Part shown: in pieces, positions 57,669 to 64,000 of the stretch | Layout: each line of letters begins with the position of its first letter | How positions within the stretch are numbered: position 1 is the first letter of the stretch | NCBI GenBank assembly: GCA_032622095.1 | Contig: CP136068.1 | Span: 10,519,729 to 10,583,728, forward strand | Direction: 5' to 3' | DNA: 64,000 bases | Source: Siphonodentalium dalli | Lineage: Eukaryota; Mollusca; Scaphopoda; Gadilida; Siphonodentaliidae | Notes under the pieces: model-generated | Told to the model about the DNA's origin: nothing | The model's input: only the letters and a program-made list of their open reading frames with translations | Databases searched by the model: none | Made by a program: the position numbers and the translations under genes

Positions 57669-58260
57669 AGCATGACAGTAGGGGCATGTCTGAGAATATT
57701 TTGGGGACAACTATTGCTGTGCCAAGGATGTCCCAATAGATTATGGGGTATTAAACTATTAATATTTCTCAACACCACATAAGTGTTGTTCCTACTTGTT
57801 ACAAATTGAACCCTACAAGTCGTGGATAAAAACTGAAACAATGAAATTTCATAATTATACCAGTTGTTGATCAATATCCATGGGAATCTATATATACACT
57901 AAGCCTAAATGTATAAATTCCCATGGATATTGATCAACAACCGGTATAAATAATGAAATTTCAATTAATTATTTTGTTATAAAGAGTTAATTTGGACTTG
58001 GACATTTGTTATAGAGTTAATTTGGACGTGCAAAATTTGGGCATATTTCAGGTACATTAAATATGTCCTGGATATGCGTGACAAGTATAAAGATATAATT
58101 CTACCTGTTCCATCTCACAATCCTTGAGTAGAACACTCAGAGAACAGAAAGTATCAATCAGACGCTGTTTCATGCAAACGCTCATAATCTATTGGGACAT
58201 CCTTGGCACAACAATAGTTGTCCCCAAAATATTCTCAGACATGCCCCTGCTGTCATGCTT
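57669..58260. mobile_element. Foldback element with nested inverted repeats
   Basis: Outer arms of about 78 bp at 57669-57746 and 58183-58260 (AGCATGACAG...GTCCCAATAGATTAT and its complement). Inside, a second pair of about 47-bp arms at 57841-57887 and 57918-57964 is centred on about 57902 (TTGATCAATATCCATGGGAA). A duplicated AGAGTTAATTTGGAC lies near 57985 and 58015. No coding capacity. Confidence 0.85.
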
Positions 58261-58429
58261 ACCTAAGAATATTCCTTTGCATATCCTTTACATGTACATA
58301 CCTGTATGTGGAATTATAACATGTCATTTTGTAAAATTAGATTTACCGGACATAACATTTAAGTTAACATATAAACTAGTTTTGCTCAAAGCCTGCAAAT
58401 ACTCATGAATAGTATTAATTTTCCAGTCC

Positions 58430-58560
58430 TCGAAATTGGCCATGGAAATAAGCAATGCCATGGGAAATGCCATTGCCAAATTGTTAAATCTAACATGCCA
58501 CAGCATTAAATTAGCTGGAACTTTTTCCTAATTTCAAGGGCTGATTTGAAGGGCGCTAAT
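58430..58560. repeat. Fragment related to 61250-61320
   Basis: GCCACAGCATTAAATT...TTTTTCCTAATTTC here resembles GCCATAGCATTGAATTTTCT...ATTTTCCTAATTTC at about 61257. A weak dispersed-repeat relation. Confidence 0.35.
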
Positions 58561-58689
58561 TTAAAACTGACTGAATAATAGTACAATTTAAAGAATTAGG
58601 CACAAACTGGTGGGAATAAAGTGGTTTATCACATAATTAACCCACACAACCAACTTCATTATTATTGGTGAAGACACACGTATAATATT

Positions 58690-58800
58690 AACGCGTGCGA
58701 TGTATCATGACATCGTGCCATTATTTAATGACTTGCGATCGCTGAAGTTTATGAGGCCAAAACAAAATGAATGCATGTTTCCCGTAACCCGACCGACAGT
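58690..58800 (+). repeat. Fragment of the repeat that flanks MITE copy 2
   Basis: GACTTGCGATCGC is the inverse of a block at 55773-55785, and GGCCAAAACAAAATGAATGC is the inverse of 59563-59584 (one or two mismatches). This suggests the palindromic MITE is part of a longer dispersed element. Confidence 0.5.
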
Positions 58801-59530
58801 CTTCAAACCCCCGACCCAAGTTCATTTTATTGGTTTTAAATAAATAAAATCAATTTATAAACCGACCGACCACACTGATAACCAAACTATGTACGCGTGG
58901 TTCCATTTTATCTGATTCACCTCGCGAGATAAATGATATCTTTGATATATTTTTCGCAAAGCCACATCGTCACTCTTCAAACAGAAAGTAAAATTACGAC
59001 CGGACGCAATACCGGAAGATTACAAGTTATTGTTCCCCTTCGCCGACAGGAAGCACGTGTTGATATGGACTATTGTTGAGTGTACATGTATTTGAGCATA
59101 AAAAGATGTGACTTATAAGACATGCGCAGTAAGAAGCTACAGCGGCCAGGGAAATGAATGGCGACTGTCACTAAAGTAAACATTGTACCCCGACTCTTGA
59201 TAACATTTCTTATCGTGGAGATTTTTTTTTTAATACTGCTACTGGGGACACATAATTGTCATTCCCATTTTGTTGGCATCAAACCAGCTGATTGAACTAG
59301 ATATTTTATGTCTGCGATATATTTACTGTTTGGTAAATAATTAAACTTATGTCGCAAAAATATATATAATTATATCTTGTTTCCATACATGTATATCAGT
59401 ATTAACACCAATTTGTTGGTTGCTCGGGTCATGGTGTTTGATTGTGATTAGGCATGGCCCACACGAGACGATACAAAAAAAATGGAAAAATAAAATAAAG
59501 TGAAAAGCATACCTACCGCCCGCCCCTATT
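58801..59530. other. AT-rich DNA, nothing recognised
   Basis: No supported features. Confidence 0.5.
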
Positions 59531-59644
59531 TTTTTGGGCTTGATACGGGAAACATGGCTTAACGTGCATTCATTTTGTTTTGGCCTGATTGCTGTAAAAT
59601 TGTATTCGATGAATACTTCGCGTTTATTTGATTATATGATAAAA

Positions 59645-59789
59645 GATTTCTCAAACTCGTTCTATTTTATACGTAAATTATCAACCTCGTCCACTGAATT
59701 ATATTTGAGCCTCGGTAAACCACGGCTCAAATCTAATTTAGTGAACTTGGTTCATAAATTTTGTATAAAATAGAAACTCATGTGATATC
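59645..59789. repeat. Palindromic MITE-like repeat, copy 2 (opposite orientation to copy 1)
   Basis: Same structure as 55558-55699: TCTATTTTATACG...TTGTATAAAATAGAAACTCA, with TTTGAGCCTCGGTAAACC at the centre. The DNA just left of it (GAATACTTCGCGTTTATTTG) is the inverse of the DNA just right of copy 1, so the two copies are inverted relative to each other and share flanking element sequence. Confidence 0.85.
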
Positions 59790-60049
59790 ATCTACTTGTA
59801 TACTAATCATATGTAACATACTCTCAGGTGCCAATAATCATGATTGCCTGATAATCCTAATTGCGGTGATTTAGGCTGAATTTGATAATAGTGATGGCAA
59901 TTTCGCTCCATGTCTCAAAGCCAAATAATAGCTATTGTTGGAAATTTTCTCCAAAATTAATAATAAGAGTACGAGGTAACTCCAACTTTTTAAAGTCAGC
60001 AGCTTATCGATGGTCATTGATGTCATTTCAGATTTTCTTATATATGGCC

Positions 60050-60785
60050 GTGGATAAAGAACGGTATACAGCTCTTTAGTACCAAATGCTAAATGGTGGT
60101 ATACCGCGCTTTAGCTATGTGGGCCTGATACGATAATTAACAGTATACCGCTCTTTTAGCGTTTGGTGCTAAAGAACAGTATACTGCTCTTTAGTGGCAA
60201 ATGCTAAAAGGCGGTATACCATGCCTTAGCTATATGGGCCTGATACGCTAATGAACGGTATACCGCTGTTTAGCGTTTGGTGCTAAATGTCGGTATACTG
60301 CTCTTTAGCATTAGGTGCTAAAGAGCGGTCCATGTTGGATGAGCAGCACGTGCGTTGCCAAAATATTTTGCGCATTGCGCCAACACACAACGTTATAATC
60401 CGTACCGCTCTTTAGTCCTTATCGCTAAAGAGCGGTGTGCCGTTCTTTAGCCCTCAGTGCTAAAGAGCGGTACATGTTGGATGAGCGGCAGGTGTGTTGC
60501 CAAGATATTTTGCTCATTGCGCCAAACGTATAATGTTATAATTCGTAACGCTTTTTAGCCCTCATAGCTAATGAGCGGTGTGCCATTCTTTAGCCCTCAG
60601 CGCTAAAGAGAGGTCCATGTTCGATGAGCGTCGCGTGCGTTGCCAAGATATTCTGTGCATTGCGCCAACGTATAACGTTATAATCAGTATCGCTCTTTAC
60701 TAGTTTTTAGCCCTCATCGCTAAAGAGAGGTATGACGTTCTGCAGCCCTCAGTGCCAAAGAGCAGTACCGGTATACCGTTTTTTA
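60050..60785. repeat. Hairpin-bearing tandem repeats (116- and 142-bp units)
   Basis: Many copies of CGCTCTTTAG and its complement CTAAAGAGCG alternate every 10-30 bp, so each pair can form a stem-loop. Two or three shorter units carry GGGCCTGATACG (60121, 60237; 116 bp apart). Three longer units start at TGTTGGATGAGCGGCA-like sequence (60333, 60475, 60618; 142-143 bp apart) and contain TTGCCAAGATATTTTGC and GCGCCAACGTATAA. Confidence 0.9.
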
Positions 60786-63500
60786 GCCACGCCGTTTACT
60801 TAATTTGAATGCATGTAAATGCCACCGAGAAAAATGCCATGTATTATAGTATAGGCCAGTTTATATTGTGCATGGAGAACAAATCTATCTTCAGCATCGA
60901 TAAAGAACTACACATGCAACTGCATATGCACCAGCCTTGACCAAATTCACAAATTCAAATTGCGCAAAGTTGCCAAATTTAAAACTAAGCAAAATATAAT
61001 TATGTGCAGATTTAAATATGAACAACGAATTCACACGATCGCAATGTCGCAGATGAGTGTATCGTGGGTTGTTCTTAAGCCATGGTTAACCTCCTGATTG
61101 CTACCGTACGATCTTTCATGTGACTGCAATTCCGTCGAAAGTGGAGGTAACAAAGGATACGATACGAGTTCGCATCTAAAATCAAACAGCACTTGATATT
61201 ATTTTACGGAAATCGTTCCACTTACGATTGCATCGTGGACGTACCCTAAGTGTTATGCCATAGCATTGAATTTTCTAGACTGTTGGACATTTTCCTAATT
61301 TCCCGTGCTGAAAATTTTGCGTGTATAAATGAAATCCTTTTCTATCTACTGTCTGACACAGCAGAACCCAATGCTGGTCGGCACCCGACAATAAAATGGC
61401 CATATCGCTTTGAGCTCGTTTATAGGGCAAATATTCAAACGAGCAGAACATGTATAACCATAAGTGTTATCATGGGTCCATTTATTGTTTCGACAGATAT
61501 GTTTAATGACCTTCGTCTCATCAGGGATGCAGGTCACTCGGGTCTGTATACACTGTAGGGGAAGTGTACGCGTGATCGAGTGCTAGTGCATTCGAACATG
61601 CTGCCTCGTGCTATTCAGGTGAGGAAGGCCCGATGCTTCAACACTAGCTCGACTTTAACGTCACAGAAGAATAGTGCATGCACATTATGCCTGTATATGT
61701 AACAAAGATGTGGTTCAATTATTGATCTGGTGCGACAGACAGCTTGGTATAGATGTGCAGGTGTACATGTTTGATACCCATGTAAACAAACCACGGTTGG
61801 CTAAGTCTGCGTTAAACCGTAATCTCGGGTAGCCAGAATTTTGCACATGTTGGACACCCATCATTTTAATTTTTACCAAAAATGTTTACTGAGTCTCAAA
61901 TGTTAATAAACTGTACTGAAGACAATTGTATTATTGCATACTTTCACAACCAACTTATCACCATGAAATCCATGTTATCATCTTCGCCGGTGTGTTTTCT
62001 AGCACTGAAATTCTGAATTATGAATATCATTAGAAAAGTTAACAACTTTCTCGAAAATGAGTTTCCGGTTTGTTGATAAAACTTTCAGTCGTTGTTAGAA
62101 ACACCGGCACAAAGCTGTGTTTATAAATTAATCAAGGGTGTACACCAAAGTTGTAATCACTGACTTTTGACTGCAGGCCATGTACATGCATGAGTCAGTC
62201 ACAACTCTCAGCCTCACTCAGACACAGAATTATCGAAATAATTTGACCGATTAGGGTGCATTTTAAGAGTGACTTTTTCATAAAACAGCGAATTCTGACA
62301 AGAGTCATGACTAGTTGCAGATAAGCGCTGATATGACAAGAATTTCAGACGTCAAACTCACCTTTTTTGGGAGGTTAATCCGACTTCTCCAGATATCCCA
62401 CACAGTGTTAATAGTAAATGTCGATTATGCTGAAAAGTGGAAGTGAAGTGGAGAAAACAAAATCAAGCGAGTCTACTCGCGAGCTGTCATTGAGCTGGAT
62501 TCTGCGCAGTAACCTCCCGGAATTCCGTGTGAAATTTACAAAAAAGCATACACGCTATTTTCGCTCTTGGTATAGAAATATAGAAAACATATATGACGTC
62601 ATAATTCACCCGCATTTAGGTAAAAAGCACCCTTGGTGGTTGCTATAAGCAAACATTGAGTCCTACATAATTCCATATACAATTAATAATTTGCGTTTCA
62701 ATATTGTTAAGGGAGAGGAGCAATATTCTAAGTTGAATAACTTGTGCTCCCATCCCTTTTGATTAACTCATATCTTATTTCAGATTCTAATTTGTAAAAT
62801 GTATTATGTAAAGAGGGTCAAATAAAATATGTTCAAACAAACATATATCACTTTAATCTTGATACGGGATTCTACCCCTTACACGAATATATTATCCACA
62901 TATGGGGGTGTATTCTATTTTGATCTGCCGTGGTTATCAATACGATTAAAACCTACTAAGTTCAGCTAAACGAGGTTCAAATGGTGTTACTATACATATT
63001 TTATTCATTGTTACAGCGCAACTAAATGACAAATGTCAAATGGCAGCCATATATTTAATTCTACAATTGTTTGTGTTTTATAAACATGGATGTGTTTCTT
63101 GCTTGCCAAAAATCATGTTATATACAAGTACAATCCCTACATCATAGCTATCACAATAACAGTTGTGTATTGCTACCTTATATAATACACTATAAACACT
63201 TTCTACTGAGGAGATGTCATGAAAAGAAACACCAACGCTTACCTGCATCATAAATTGCCTTTTGATATGGTAACCACCAATATTTCTCAATTAGAACTCC
63301 GGCTTAGAGTATAGTAGAGACGGATAGACATGGGGGTGGTAACGTTTGTCCCTCAAACTAAGATGGTAGTCTACACTTACTTTCTAATTTCACATAGATA
63401 GTTGGATTTTCTCTTCAACTCCATCTTCACTTAATATCAAGACATTTGAAGACATGACACGTATGCAGTATAGGACATCCGCTAATTTGTATAGGACAGT
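60786..63500. other. AT-rich DNA, no supported gene
   Basis: Open frames at 61250-61558 and 62418-62648 have no recognisable similarity and no convincing splice context that would make them exon 3. Confidence 0.45.
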
Positions 63501-63569
63501 AAAGCTATGCGCATATTCTTAAAAGTAGCAGATTAACCTAATTCCCCATGATGGAACTCCAGGGCGACA

Positions 63570-63960
63570 TTTGGTGGTGGACTTTTGTATTTTGACTGCC
63601 ATTTTGGCAGCCATCTTGGATGATGTTGCAAATAATGTGCGATATAATTCACGTATGTGGCACGAATATTTATTTCCCTTCACTGAATTCCGTTCATTTT
63701 TTTAAATCTATTGCTAGAATATCAGAATTGATTTTTGACAAAATGCTATAATTCGGTTGTCTAAAGTGGATTTTCGACAGATCGAACATGTTCTGTACAA
63801 GACAATTGGTGCACTACATCGCTGAAGTAATAAATAAACACTGAATGGTCATAATGCGCAGGCGCTACCAAACGAAAGGTCATTTACATGAGATTATTGA
63901 AAATCGCAAAATTGCTGATTTTCTGGTGCCATTTTGGCTGCCATCTTTGACTGGAATAAT
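63570..63960 (+). repeat. Paired GCCATTTTGGC(A/T)GCCATCTT blocks
   Basis: TGCCATTTTGGCAGCCATCTTGGATG near 63598 and TGCCATTTTGGCTGCCATCTTTGACTG near 63928 are direct copies about 330 bp apart. This AAGATGGC motif is common in dispersed invertebrate repeats. Confidence 0.5.
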
Positions 63961-64000
63961 ATTTTCCCGTGAAGTTGGGTACTGTACTTTGAGAACTACT

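Noticed and set aside
61250-61558. 102-residue plus-strand frame as a gene or exon
   Set aside because: No recognised similarity, the start shares sequence with a dispersed repeat fragment at 58490, and no convincing donor/acceptor pair fits exon 2.
62418-62648. 76-residue plus-strand frame
   Set aside because: Basic, plausible-looking peptide but no family, no Kozak or splice support.

Overview
This is a eukaryotic, AT-rich, repeat-dominated stretch with one convincing host gene fragment. Helitron, CACTA-type, non-LTR and tRNA-SINE insertions together with very long introns fit an invertebrate. The (ATCA)n-tailed SINE and the repeat style suggest a mollusc or another lophotrochozoan, but that is inference only. 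There are no bacterial operons, rRNA genes, tRNA genes or CRISPR arrays.

Host gene. Two small plus-strand exons, 3671-3725 and 54942-55146, join in phase. They read as the start of a secreted protein whose signal peptide is split by the intron. If the pairing is right, almost everything between them (51.2 kb) is intron 1, which has become a store of mobile and tandem DNA. The 3' part of the gene was not found and may lie beyond the window.

Layout. 1-285: minus-strand non-LTR reverse transcriptase fragment. 1-3.6 kb: AT-rich DNA with a foldback repeat. 3.7-6 kb: microsatellites in otherwise plain sequence. 6-7.2 kb: two short repeat families, here called R1 and R2. 7.2-9.9 kb: three tandem units of about 1 kb, each carrying a strong hairpin. 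9.8-11.2 kb: R2-based tandem array. 11.1-14.0 kb: two decayed copies, head to head, of an invertebrate protein family with nuclease-like acidic motifs. 14.3-15.0 kb: 154-bp tandem repeat. 15.2-26.8 kb: decayed minus-strand Helitron replication protein split by a 9,929-bp CACTA-type element (15406-25334), which itself holds a truncated LINE and a SINE, each with target-site duplications. 26.8-28.3 kb: minisatellite abutting the Helitron start codon. 28.3-31.6 kb: R1/R2 mosaic. 31.6-53.5 kb: a 21.5-kb structure with long terminal inverted repeats enclosing about 110 monomers of a roughly 174-bp satellite, including 1,392-bp (8-mer) and 1,906-bp (11-mer) higher-order repeats. 53.5-64 kb: exon 2 followed by AT-rich DNA with several foldback elements and a hairpin-rich tandem repeat at 60.1-60.8 kb.

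The most noteworthy objects are the satellite-filled inverted-repeat element, the nested CACTA-in-Helitron insertion whose empty site can be read directly, and the signal-peptide gene spanning the whole repeat cluster. All alignments were done by eye; similarity statements are approximate.
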